Below are positions 1 to 10,907 of a DNA stretch of 64,000 nucleotides, piece after piece. The notes under the pieces are model-generated. The model was not told the DNA's origin. It made no database searches and worked only from the letters and a program-made list of their open reading frames with translations. The position numbers and the translations under genes are program-made. Position 1 is the stretch's first letter, and every line of letters begins with the position of its first letter. The DNA lies in the NCBI GenBank assembly GCA_022844565.1, contig JALHLK010000019.1, positions 1 through 64,000 on the forward strand, read 5' to 3'. This DNA comes from Saprospiraceae bacterium. Its GTDB lineage: Bacteria > Bacteroidota > Bacteroidia > Chitinophagales > Saprospiraceae.

Positions 1-5
1 ATCCT

Positions 6-87
6 CGAACATAAGTCTAATATTTGTTATTATTTAATGATTTTGAACCACTAATATATACAATATTTTTCTTATGTTCGCTTTTTT
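6..87 (+). terminator. long-loop inverted repeat followed by a T-run
   Basis: Two perfect 10-base arms, CGAACATAAG at 6-15 and CTTATGTTCG at 71-80, enclose a 55-base AT-rich loop and are followed by CTTTTTT at 81-87. On the plus strand this has the form of a rho-independent terminator for a gene that would lie left of the window. The loop is far longer than usual, so it could also be a paired regulatory or recombination site. No gene is visible between 1 and 143. Confidence 0.35.
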
Positions 88-143
88 ATGCTATTTTTTT
101 ATCCATTATTCACGTTAAAGTAATAATTGACCTCATAACATAA

Positions 144-2777
<2,634 letters not shown>

Positions 2778-2850
2778 ATTAAATTGTATAAAATTTTTAT
2801 TAGGTTTTCTTTTTAGAATAAGACCAATAATTACTTTTTTAAAAATAGTA

Positions 2851-3492
2851 TTAATGATACCTAAGCGGTAATAAGATTTTTGATTTATCGACATTTTCAA
2901 ATATAAAAATCAAATTGTCATAATCATTCTCATCAAATATTTTATTGTAAATCTGCTTTCCATAAAGGTAATTGGTTAATACTGGGATCGTATTAGAATG
3001 CCCCACAATGAGCACATTATGTTCATTCAGTGAGGTCCTTACCTTTTCGACTAGATTTTTGAGTTCTTTGTTGTCATATGGATAAGTTGGTAATGATTTT
3101 ATATCACATAGGCTGTCTACGGTATATAATGTACGAGTTGTGATCGTAGAATATACAGCATCAATTCTAAAATTATCAAATATATCCGCTAATTTAGCTG
3201 CTCTCTTAAGACCCGCTTCATTAAGTGGTGCATCCCCACTTTTATCGCTTGTATCTTTTTCAGCGTGTCTTGTTAATATAAAAGTTTTAAGGTATTTCTT
3301 TTCATCGATTTTGTAATTAGTACCGTCCTCAAAAAATATGGTGTTATTGGCAATGTTTTTTACATATTTTTCTTTGTGTATTTCTATATCGTTAGCTTTA
3401 GAACTTTCTTTTGTTTGGGTCTCTTTGCAAGAGGATATGAATAACATAACAGAAGCAATAAAGAGAAAAATTCTGATTGTATTATTTTTCAT
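2851..3492 (-). CDS. histidine phosphatase (phosphoglycerate mutase-like) lipoprotein
   Basis: 213 aa. An N-terminal lipoprotein signal (hydrophobic stretch ending in FISSC, Cys22) predicts export and lipid anchoring. The mature part carries the RHAEK phospho-histidine motif (FILTRHAEKD, about residues 72-80) and a second catalytic His in VLIVGHSNT, the hallmarks of the branch-2/SixA-like histidine phosphatase fold. The substrate cannot be read from sequence; extracytoplasmic members act on small phospho-compounds. It lies 73 bp upstream of valS on the same strand, so co-transcription is possible, but no functional link is evident. Confidence 0.85.
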   Translation of the reverse strand: MKNNTIRIFLFIASVMLFISSCKETQTKESSKANDIEIHKEKYVKNIANNTIFFEDGTNYKIDEKKYLKTFILTRHAEKDTSDKSGDAPLNEAGLKRAAKLADIFDNFRIDAVYSTITTRTLYTVDSLCDIKSLPTYPYDNKELKNLVEKVRTSLNEHNVLIVGHSNTIPVLTNYLYGKQIYNKIFDENDYDNLIFIFENVDKSKILLPLRYH

Positions 3493-3555
3493 TTATTTAT
3501 ATTGAAATGATAAGTATAGTTTAAAAAATTAAGTGTAAAGTTACTTAAAATATCT

Positions 3556-3582
3556 AAAAAAAAAGGCAACACGGAGGTTGCC
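3556..3582 (-). terminator. rho-independent terminator of the DksA-like gene
   Basis: Arms GGCAAC (3565-3570) and GTTGCC (3577-3582) form a 6-bp stem. The nine A residues at 3556-3564 become a T-run on the minus strand. It lies 28 bp past the stop of the DksA-like gene and separates it from the phosphatase gene downstream. Confidence 0.8.
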
Positions 3583-3609
3583 AAATATTATTAACCTAAT
3601 TTTTAGGTT

Positions 3610-4314
3610 TTACATGTCTTCGTCCATATCGCCTCCATCATCAGCGATATCATAATCTTCATCTATTCCTGTAGTTTCGATATCATCATTATCAAAATCA
3701 TCATCGAACTCAACTTCTCCTTCAGATCCAAGATTATCAAGATCTTTTAGTATATCATCCAATTCGCTATCATCATCATCATCAAATACCTTAGTTGTTT
3801 TCGTAGCTGATGGTTTTTTAATAACTTTTGTAATAATTATAGGTTTTTTGACAACCAACTTTGCCTTTTTTCTTGCTTCCTCTTCTTCTTCAGCATCTTC
3901 ATCAGCTTTTCTTTTTGCTGCCATTGCTGCCATTGCTTGTTGCTCACCTTCTGTTTTTGCTATCACAGACTTTGTTGTAGTAGGTACAGCCATCAATCTT
4001 TTTTTATCGATCAGTTGTCCAGTCACTACACAAATACCATAGCTTTTATTTCTAATTCTTATTAAGGCGTTTTGAATATCCTGTATATAGGTTCTCTGTC
4101 GAGTTGCCATGTTATTGAGTAATTCTACCTCAGTTTGAGAAGAGGAAAAATCTGTAAGATCCTTTGTGAAATCACCTGAAGAATTCTCTGTGATTTCTTT
4201 TATTTGATTTATTAGATTTTCGTACTGGGCTTTGGCCTTATCGAGCTTGTCTTCTAAAATATTTCTAAACTCTTCAAGTTCAGAATCTGTATATCTTGTT
4301 ATCGTATTAGACAT
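3610..4314 (-). CDS. DksA/TraR-family protein lacking the zinc finger, with acidic tail
   Basis: 234 aa. Residues ~5-95 form the long helical coiled-coil hairpin of DksA/TraR proteins, followed by the family's YGICVVTGQLIDKKRLMAVP segment at ~92-111. Only one Cys remains where DksA has a four-Cys zinc finger. Such degenerate versions are usual in Bacteroidota. The C-terminal half is unlike classic DksA: a KK-rich Ala/Glu linker (~130-175) and then an Asp/Glu tail (~176-234). DksA proteins enter the RNA polymerase secondary channel and modulate initiation; that role here is inference. A TAnnTTTG element at 4389-4396 is its likely promoter and a terminator follows the gene. Confidence 0.8.
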   Translation of the reverse strand: MSNTITRYTDSELEEFRNILEDKLDKAKAQYENLINQIKEITENSSGDFTKDLTDFSSSQTEVELLNNMATRQRTYIQDIQNALIRIRNKSYGICVVTGQLIDKKRLMAVPTTTKSVIAKTEGEQQAMAAMAAKRKADEDAEEEEEARKKAKLVVKKPIIITKVIKKPSATKTTKVFDDDDDSELDDILKDLDNLGSEGEVEFDDDFDNDDIETTGIDEDYDIADDGGDMDEDM

Positions 4315-4388
4315 TTTAAAAAAAATTTAATTTAAAAATTTAAAAATTAAGACTTATCTATAATTTAGTAATAAAGTACTAAGAGATG

Positions 4389-4396
4389 CAAATTTA
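4389..4396 (-). promoter_or_regulatory. Bacteroidota -7 element for the DksA-like gene
   Basis: The minus strand reads TAAATTTG, an exact TAnnTTTG match, 75 bp upstream of the start codon. No clear TTG is found at the expected -33 distance. Confidence 0.45.
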
Positions 4397-4502
4397 TAAA
4401 TAGCTTTTACTTTTGATATGTTTTGTACCAAATTAATTTAATATTTTATTATTTGATATGTATTTGATACTTTATATGATATAGAATAAGATAGTCTTTT
4501 AA

Positions 4503-4538
4503 ATATAAAAAAGAGCGAAGAACAACGTTCTCCGCTCT
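4503..4538 (-). terminator. rho-independent terminator of rpsA
   Basis: AGAGCG (4512-4517) pairs with CGCTCT (4533-4538), and inside it AGAAC pairs with GTTCT, giving a near-perfect long stem. The A-run on the left becomes the T-run on the minus strand. It lies 28 bp beyond the rpsA stop. Confidence 0.85.
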
Positions 4539-4565
4539 AATATTAGTTAGACTTATAAATGAATA

Positions 4566-6872
4566 CTACGCTTTACCACCATTTAATTCGTCTTGCCAAG
4601 CCTTCAATTCGTCCATTTTACCGTCTCTTGCCATAGCACTTTGTTGTGCCCAGGTTGATGGGTCATGAATTTTGTAAGCAGAACCTGCATTATCAAGAAT
4701 CTCTTGCAAAGTTTCTACACTTGCATCAGCTAGTTGAGCAAATGTTGTAATACCTGCAGTATTTAAATGTTCTTCAATTTTTGGCCCAATTCCTTCAACA
4801 ATTTTTAAATCGTCGCCTTCTTTTTTAGACTTAGCTGGTTTTGAAACTGCTGGGATTGCAGTCTCAACTTCAGCTACTGCTTCAACTGTTTCTACCATCT
4901 CTGCCACTACTGGAGCTTCTTCTTTTTTAGCTTCTTCTACTTTAGCAGCATGTGCTTTTGCGGCAGCAGTTGCTTCAGCCTTTTTAGCTTTTGAAGATTC
5001 TTCCATTTGTTCTTTCAACTGGCTGAATGCATCAAGATCACCAAAAGTTGCTCTTTCTACTTTTTCATTCGTATTTTTTACAGCTTTTTTAGTTTCGTCA
5101 CGTTCTTTAGCCTGCTCTGTTTTAACAATTTCATCAGCTTCTCTCTTAATATCATTTACATAATTATTATGAGATACTATTATTCTCTTGTCGTCTCTAT
5201 TGAATTCAATGACTTTGAAAGTTAAAGTTTCTTCAACATTTGCATTTGAACCATCTTCTTTTTTAATGTGTCTGATTGGTGCATATGCTTCAAGACCATA
5301 AGGTAATTGTACAGTTGCTCCTCTATCATCTTTTTTGATGACGGTCGCTTCGTGATAAGATCCTACAGGGAAAACTGTTTCGAAGGTATCCCAAGGATTT
5401 TCTTCAACTTGTTTATGACCTAATGAAAGTTTTCTATTCTCAACGTCTAGTTCTAAAACTGCCACGTCTAGTTTATCTCCTACTTTAGTAAATTCACTAG
5501 GGTGAGAGAATCTCTTAGTCCATGAAAGATCTGAGATATGAATCATACCGCCAATACCTGGTTCTACTTCTACAAATACTCCATAAGGCGTTAAATTTTT
5601 CACTTCACCAGTATGTCTAGAGTCGATTGGATACTTTTGTGGCACGATGTCCCAAGGATCTTGAGTAAGTTGTTTTAATGAAAGAGACATTTTTCTTTCA
5701 TCTCTATCCAAAGTAACTACTTTAGCCTCATATTCAGTACCCAAAGTGAAGTACTCTCTTGCATTAACAGGTTGACTACTCCAAGTAACTTCTGATACGT
5801 GGATTAAGCCCTCAACACCTGGTATAATTTCAAGAAATGCTCCATAATCCTCGATGTTAACAATTTTACCCTTCACAGTACTACCTTCAGTTATTGCAAC
5901 CTCAAGCACGTCCCAAGGATGTGGATGTAATTGTTTTAAACCAAGAGAAATTCTTTTCTTATTCTCATCAAAGTCTAATACAACAACATTTATTTTCTGG
6001 TTCATTTCTAAAACTTCGTTAGGGTGGTTAATTCTACCCCAAGAAATATCCGTAATATATAATAAACCATCAACACCACCTAAGTCCATAAATGCACCAA
6101 AGTCAGTAACATTTTTCACAACACCTTCTAACACCTGACCTTTTTCAAGACCTGAGATGATAGCTTCTCTTTGCTCAGCAAGATCACTTTCGATAAGTGC
6201 TTTGTGAGAAACAACGGCATTTTTGATTGCTTCATTGATTTTTACGACTTTGAATTCCATAGTTTTACCAACATATGCATCATAGTCTACAACTGGTTTA
6301 ACATCAATTTGAGATCCTGGTAAGAAAGTCTCTAAACCATTACAGTCAGCAATTAAACCACCTTTAGTTTTAGAAACAATGATACCTTTAATAATCGTAC
6401 CATTTGTGAATGAATCAACAAGTATATCCCAAGATTTAAGCAATTTAGCTTTTCTTCTTGATAATACTAATTGTCCTTTTAAATCTTCTTTCGACTCAAT
6501 ATATACATCAACATAATCACCAACTTTAAGATCGGGTGTATCTCTAAATTCTGAAAGTGGTACTAGGCCATCTGATTTGTAATTTACATCTAGTAAAACA
6601 TCAGAGTGAGTTATTGATGTAACTCTGGCATTAACTACCTCAAATTCAGCGAGACTGTTGAGTGTTTGTTCGTAAGTATTTAAGTAATTTTCTTGATCTT
6701 TGTCTGAATAGTGGACAGTATTTCTTTTGCCAACAGACCAATCAAAATCGTCGTGAGGTGTAGACCGGTAGTCATCTTCCGCTTCAAATAAAAGATCATC
6801 AGCTGAATCTTCTATTTCAATTGCTTCTTTTGGAGCAGACGGAATTAGGATTTCTTTTTCTTCTTCTAACAT
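4566..6872 (-). CDS. rpsA: 30S ribosomal protein S1 with C-terminal HhH-like extension
   Basis: 768 aa. Six consecutive S1/OB-fold repeats span roughly residues 70-600; repeats 3-5 are the most canonical (for example GVVKNVTDFGAFMDLGGVDG and the closing KRISLGLKQL). S1 binds mRNA on the 30S subunit and helps recruit messages, which matters in Bacteroidota where Shine-Dalgarno sequences are mostly weak. After repeat 6 comes a Lys/Ala/Glu-rich linker (~600-690) and then a ~75-residue domain starting LKIVEGIGPKIEEHLNTAGI, the GIGPK-type helix-hairpin-helix seen in nucleic-acid-binding proteins. That tail is absent from ordinary S1. The gene has its own -7 element (6937-6944) and terminator. Confidence 0.95.
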   Translation of the reverse strand: MLEEEKEILIPSAPKEAIEIEDSADDLLFEAEDDYRSTPHDDFDWSVGKRNTVHYSDKDQENYLNTYEQTLNSLAEFEVVNARVTSITHSDVLLDVNYKSDGLVPLSEFRDTPDLKVGDYVDVYIESKEDLKGQLVLSRRKAKLLKSWDILVDSFTNGTIIKGIIVSKTKGGLIADCNGLETFLPGSQIDVKPVVDYDAYVGKTMEFKVVKINEAIKNAVVSHKALIESDLAEQREAIISGLEKGQVLEGVVKNVTDFGAFMDLGGVDGLLYITDISWGRINHPNEVLEMNQKINVVVLDFDENKKRISLGLKQLHPHPWDVLEVAITEGSTVKGKIVNIEDYGAFLEIIPGVEGLIHVSEVTWSSQPVNAREYFTLGTEYEAKVVTLDRDERKMSLSLKQLTQDPWDIVPQKYPIDSRHTGEVKNLTPYGVFVEVEPGIGGMIHISDLSWTKRFSHPSEFTKVGDKLDVAVLELDVENRKLSLGHKQVEENPWDTFETVFPVGSYHEATVIKKDDRGATVQLPYGLEAYAPIRHIKKEDGSNANVEETLTFKVIEFNRDDKRIIVSHNNYVNDIKREADEIVKTEQAKERDETKKAVKNTNEKVERATFGDLDAFSQLKEQMEESSKAKKAEATAAAKAHAAKVEEAKKEEAPVVAEMVETVEAVAEVETAIPAVSKPAKSKKEGDDLKIVEGIGPKIEEHLNTAGITTFAQLADASVETLQEILDNAGSAYKIHDPSTWAQQSAMARDGKMDELKAWQDELNGGKA

Positions 6873-6936
6873 TGTTTTTAAATTTGTATCTTACATATCT
6901 TTAATGCAAGAGGTTGTTAAATAAATTTTCGAGGCG

Positions 6937-6944
6937 CAAAGGTA
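6937..6944 (-). promoter_or_regulatory. Bacteroidota -7 element for rpsA
   Basis: The minus strand reads TACCTTTG, an exact TAnnTTTG match, 64 bp upstream of the rpsA ATG. The -33 region has no clean TTG. Confidence 0.55.
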
Positions 6945-7148
6945 ATATTTATTTTTAGAAATTACCTTACTGATTTGACATTTATTTTGTTTTTAGCATT
7001 TATTACAGCCATTTTACTGCATATTCACCTCGATTTTATTGATTGATATGTACTGGAAATGTTAAGAGGTTATACATAAATGATATTTCAAAGTATATTT
7101 AAAAGAAGAAAAAACACCTCAATATTTTAATCTGTAGCAATACTAACC

Positions 7149-7156
7149 TATTTTTG
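7149..7156 (+). promoter_or_regulatory. Bacteroidota -7 element for fabD
   Basis: TATTTTTG, an exact TAnnTTTG match, ends 15 bp before the fabD ATG. It lies in the 299-bp divergent rpsA/fabD gap, which otherwise shows only AT-rich sequence. Confidence 0.5.
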
Positions 7157-7171
7157 CGGAAAATTAAGGAG

Positions 7172-8050
7172 ATGAGAGCATTAGTATTCCCTGGACAAGG
7201 GGCTCAATTTGAAGGTATGGGCAAAGACTTATATGCAGAGCATGACAGCGCTAAAAGAATATTTGACGAGGCAGATGCTTTACTTGGGTACAAAATATCT
7301 GAAATTATGTTTCAAGGTTCTGCAGAAGACTTAAAGGCAACCAAAGTTACACAACCTGCTTTATTTATACATTCTATTGCAAAATTATCGCAAGGTGTTG
7401 ATACCAAAATCAACGGTGTTGCGGGGCATTCTTTGGGAGAGTTCAGTGCTTTAGTTGCATCTGAATGCTTGAGCTTTGAAGATGGCTTAAAATTAGTGTA
7501 TGAACGGGCCATGGCAATGCAAGATGCTTGTAATGATGCTCCAGGTACTATGGCAGCTATTCTGGGGTTGGATGATAGAATAGTAGAACAAATATGTAGT
7601 GACATCAGCGAAGGAATAGTCGTGGCTGCAAATTATAACTGCCCAGGCCAATTGGTAATTAGTGGTGATCTTGCAGCTGTAGAGGCAGCAAATGTAAGAT
7701 TAAAAGAAGCTGGTGCTAAGAGAGCACTATTATTACCAGTGGGTGGTGCATTTCACAGTCCTTTAATGGCATCAGCTAAACAAAGGCTAGCACAAGCTAT
7801 AAATTCTACTTATTTTGGTGTGCCAAAATACCCTATTTACCAAAACGTAACAGCAAAAGCGGAGGTAGATCCTGAGGTTATAAAGATAAATTTGATAGAA
7901 CAACTGACAGGTTCTGTCAAGTGGACCCAGACTATCTTACAGATGGTGACAGATGGATTCACCGATTTTATCGAAGTAGGTGGTAGTGGTAAAGTATTGG
8001 GAGGTTTGATTTCAAAAATAAATAGAGAAGCAAATACTTCTTCGTTATAG
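7172..8050 (+). CDS. fabD: malonyl-CoA:ACP transacylase
   Basis: 292 aa. Transfers the malonyl group from CoA to acyl carrier protein for fatty acid elongation; cytoplasmic. The protein starts with the conserved FPGQGAQ motif, and the catalytic serine lies in GHSLGE (Ser87, next to His86). The second active-site His is in the GGAFHSP segment around residue 195. The ATG at 7172 is chosen because it follows AAGGAG and puts FPGQGAQ at the usual N-terminal distance; a TTG 18 bp upstream would lie inside the promoter element. It is followed by the yqgE-like gene 56 bp downstream on the same strand. Confidence 0.96.
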   Translation: MRALVFPGQGAQFEGMGKDLYAEHDSAKRIFDEADALLGYKISEIMFQGSAEDLKATKVTQPALFIHSIAKLSQGVDTKINGVAGHSLGEFSALVASECLSFEDGLKLVYERAMAMQDACNDAPGTMAAILGLDDRIVEQICSDISEGIVVAANYNCPGQLVISGDLAAVEAANVRLKEAGAKRALLLPVGGAFHSPLMASAKQRLAQAINSTYFGVPKYPIYQNVTAKAEVDPEVIKINLIEQLTGSVKWTQTILQMVTDGFTDFIEVGGSGKVLGGLISKINREANTSSL

Positions 8051-8106
8051 AAATTAAGATAACTTTTGTAATTTAAAATACGTTTACTTAAAATAAAGAT
8101 AAAATA

Positions 8107-8664
8107 TTGAAAGAACAACTCCGAAATGGTATTCTATTGATAAGCGAGCCGTTTATGCAGGATCAGAATTTTAAAAAAACCGTAGTCTTATTGGCTGATT
8201 ATACAGCAGAAGAAGGTTCTGTAGGATTTGTTTTGAATAGACCCACAAACTTAAAGATCCATGAATTAATAAGTAGTTTTCCAGACTTTGACTCCAATGT
8301 GTATTATGGAGGTCCTGTAGGTATTGATACCATACATTATGTACACAGAAAAGGTGATTTAATAGAAGGGAGTAGATTGATCTGCGATGGCTTATACTGG
8401 GGAGGAGATTTTAATCAAATAAAATTTTTAGTCAAAAACGAAGTTTTAAAAAGATCAGATATACGATTTTACATAGGTTACTCAGGTTGGTCTCAAGGCC
8501 AATTGGACGAAGAAATGGAGATTAAATCTTGGTTAGTTGGAGATGTAGATTTCAATTACATATTTTCTAGTAAAATCCCGAACATGTGGAAACATGTGAT
8601 GAATATAAAAGGTGCAAATTTTCGTGTGATAGCAGATACTTCAGACTATCATAGTTTAAATTAA
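8107..8664 (+). CDS. YqgE/AlgH family protein
   Basis: 185 aa, the full family length. The N-terminus (NGILLISEPFMQDQNFKKTVVLL) and the GFVLNRPTN and VYYGGPVG segments are diagnostic of YqgE/AlgH. The biochemical role of this widespread cytoplasmic family is unsettled. The start is a TTG at 8107: an in-frame TAA lies just upstream at 8089-8091, and the next ATG would remove the conserved N-terminus. No separate promoter is evident, so it is probably co-transcribed with fabD. Confidence 0.9.
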   Translation: MKEQLRNGILLISEPFMQDQNFKKTVVLLADYTAEEGSVGFVLNRPTNLKIHELISSFPDFDSNVYYGGPVGIDTIHYVHRKGDLIEGSRLICDGLYWGGDFNQIKFLVKNEVLKRSDIRFYIGYSGWSQGQLDEEMEIKSWLVGDVDFNYIFSSKIPNMWKHVMNIKGANFRVIADTSDYHSLN

Positions 8665-8744
8665 TTTTACAATAGATTCATTTTTACTTTTCGAATTTTT
8701 GTCAGGTAGAAACACATTATAAAAAACTCAGGTAGAATATTCTT

Positions 8745-10658
8745 ATGGTATATGTAGAAAATATAAGTCTTACTTTCGGTGACAGAAGACTTCTTGATAA
8801 AATAACATTTGTACTTAATCATAAGGACAGAGTTGCTTTGGTAGGCCGTAATGGGGCAGGAAAGTCAACACTTCTAAAGATTATTGCAGGTATAGAGCAA
8901 GGTGATGGTGGTAATATTAGCTTCCCAAAAGAATTTAAAACTGGATATCTTAAGCAAGACTTGCATTTTGATAATGATATTCCATTGATAGAGGAAGTTA
9001 AAAATTGTTTCGTAGAATATAACGCCTTACATCAAAAATTAGTGAATATAACCGAAGAGATAGGAAGTCGAGTAGACTACGAATCTGAAGATTATCACAA
9101 GCTATTTGACGTAATGACTGAAGTTAATGACCGATTAGCCATCATCAGTGCTGGTAACATCGACGCAGATATCGAAAAGGTACTTAAAGGTCTTGGTTTT
9201 AAAACAACTGATTTTCAAAAGAAAATGCGTGAATTCAGTGGAGGTTGGCAAATGAGGGTAGAACTTGCTAAGTTGCTTCTGACCAAACCTAATCTATTGA
9301 TGCTCGATGAGCCTACTAACCACTTGGATATGGATGCCATCATTTGGTTAGAATCATATCTTTTGACTTATCCCGGTATTGTACTGATCATTTCTCACGA
9401 TAAGAAGTTTCTTAATAATGTAGCATCAAAAATTGTTGAATTAGAATTAGGAAGAGCATCAGAATATAGTGGTAACTACGATTTTTACATTAAGGAGCGT
9501 GTTGCACAAAGAGAAATTCTCCAAAATGCATATCAAAATCAACAAAAAGCCTTAGCACAAAAGGAGAAGACGATTAATCGATTTATGGCCAAAGCAACAA
9601 AAACATCTATGGCTCAGTCGATGCAAAAACAATTGGATAAAATAGAGCGAATTGAGATACCTGATGAGGATGATAGTGTATTTAATATCAAGTTTCCAAA
9701 ATCACCACACTGTGGGAATGTCGTACTCGAAGCAAAGGGGATATATCAATCTTTTGGAGAAAAACTAGTCCTTAAAGATGTGAATTTTATATTAGAAAAA
9801 GGAGATAGGATTGGTTTTGTAGGCCAAAATGGTATGGGAAAAACTACAATGGCCAAAATTATTAATAATGGTTTGACTCCTACTAAAGGTAGCATAAGAT
9901 TAGGTTCAAATGTGGCTATATCTTATTTTGCACAAAATCAAGCTGAATTATTAGATACCAAAAAAACAGTTTTGGACGTGATGGAAGATAATGCACCTGC
10001 CGACCAAAGATCGAGGGTAAGGTCTATTTTGGGTGCGTTTTTATTCTCTGGTGATGATGTCGACAAAAGAGTCAGCGTGCTAAGTGGTGGTGAAAGAGCA
10101 AGGTTAGCGATGGCATGTATGATCATAAAACCGGGTAATTTATTGATACTCGATGAGCCTACCAATCACTTGGATATGCAATCTAAAGAAATATTGAAAC
10201 AAGCTATAAAAGCATATGACGGTACCTTATTGGTAGTAAGTCATGATAGAGAGTTTTTAGAAGACTTAACTGATAAGACCTATGAGTTTGCAGACCAAAA
10301 CATTATTGAACATTTAGGAGACATTAATTATTTCTTAGATAGAAAAAAATATGCTGATGTAAGAGATATTGATTCTACATCGGGCAAAGTATCAGAAAGT
10401 GTTGCTCCAGCTCCTGTAAAAGTAATTGACCGAGAAGAACTTAAAAAACTGCAAAGAAAATTGCAGTATATTGAACGCGATATAGAAAAGTCTGAGAAAG
10501 AAATAGCTGAATTAGGTGAAAAAATGGCAGATCCTTCTTTTTATATGAAACCTGAATTTCAAAGTGTCTCAAGTAAGTCTAAAGATGCCAATTTAAAATT
10601 AGAAGCACTTATGGTGGAATGGGAAGAAGTTGCGGGAAAGATCGAAATTTTGGCATAA
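8745..10658 (+). CDS. ABC-F family ATPase
   Basis: 637 aa. Two ABC ATPase domains occur in one chain with no membrane segments. Walker A motifs are GRNGAGKST (~35-43) and GQNGMGKTT (~360), signature motifs FSGGWQMR and LSGGERAR, and Walker B motifs LLMLDEPTNHLD and LLILDEPTNHLD. The charged ~75-residue linker between them is the ABC-F P-site-tRNA interaction region. A C-terminal coiled coil (~565-637) resembles Uup/YdiF-type members. ABC-F proteins act on the ribosome in translation quality control or antibiotic protection; which one applies here cannot be read from sequence. Confidence 0.93.
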   Translation: MVYVENISLTFGDRRLLDKITFVLNHKDRVALVGRNGAGKSTLLKIIAGIEQGDGGNISFPKEFKTGYLKQDLHFDNDIPLIEEVKNCFVEYNALHQKLVNITEEIGSRVDYESEDYHKLFDVMTEVNDRLAIISAGNIDADIEKVLKGLGFKTTDFQKKMREFSGGWQMRVELAKLLLTKPNLLMLDEPTNHLDMDAIIWLESYLLTYPGIVLIISHDKKFLNNVASKIVELELGRASEYSGNYDFYIKERVAQREILQNAYQNQQKALAQKEKTINRFMAKATKTSMAQSMQKQLDKIERIEIPDEDDSVFNIKFPKSPHCGNVVLEAKGIYQSFGEKLVLKDVNFILEKGDRIGFVGQNGMGKTTMAKIINNGLTPTKGSIRLGSNVAISYFAQNQAELLDTKKTVLDVMEDNAPADQRSRVRSILGAFLFSGDDVDKRVSVLSGGERARLAMACMIIKPGNLLILDEPTNHLDMQSKEILKQAIKAYDGTLLVVSHDREFLEDLTDKTYEFADQNIIEHLGDINYFLDRKKYADVRDIDSTSGKVSESVAPAPVKVIDREELKKLQRKLQYIERDIEKSEKEIAELGEKMADPSFYMKPEFQSVSSKSKDANLKLEALMVEWEEVAGKIEILA

Positions 10659-10856
10659 AAATAATACCTAGTTCAAATTTTGTTTAGGCTTAATTTTTTA
10701 AATTTCATGGCTTATTTACCCAATGTTAACTTAAGATATTGTCATCTAAAATCTACTATCTTTACATTGTTTTATATTTAAACAGCATATTATCAGTTAT
10801 TTAAGTATAATTATTTTATTTAAATGAATTAATTGTTAACGATAAACTAATTCAGA

Positions 10857-10878
10857 CTTAACATTGGCTTAACATTGA
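10857..10878 (+). promoter_or_regulatory. 11-bp direct repeat, candidate Pho box
   Basis: CTTAACATTGG (10857-10867) is followed at once by CTTAACATTGA (10868-10878), so TTAACA recurs with an exact 11-bp period. That is the layout of PhoP boxes (TTAACA repeats in Bacillus) and of PhoB boxes. It ends 5 bp before CATCTTTG (10884-10891), a one-mismatch -7 element, which is where an activator replacing the -33 contact would sit. It precedes the TonB receptor ATG at 10908. Confidence 0.5.
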
Positions 10879-10907
10879 AGTCTCATCTTTGCAGCAAAAT
10901 ATATGAG

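Noticed and set aside
2778-2900. 41-residue N-terminal extension of valine--tRNA ligase
   Set aside because: It has no counterpart in the family, overlaps the end of the upstream phosphatase gene, and a good ATG lies at 2777.
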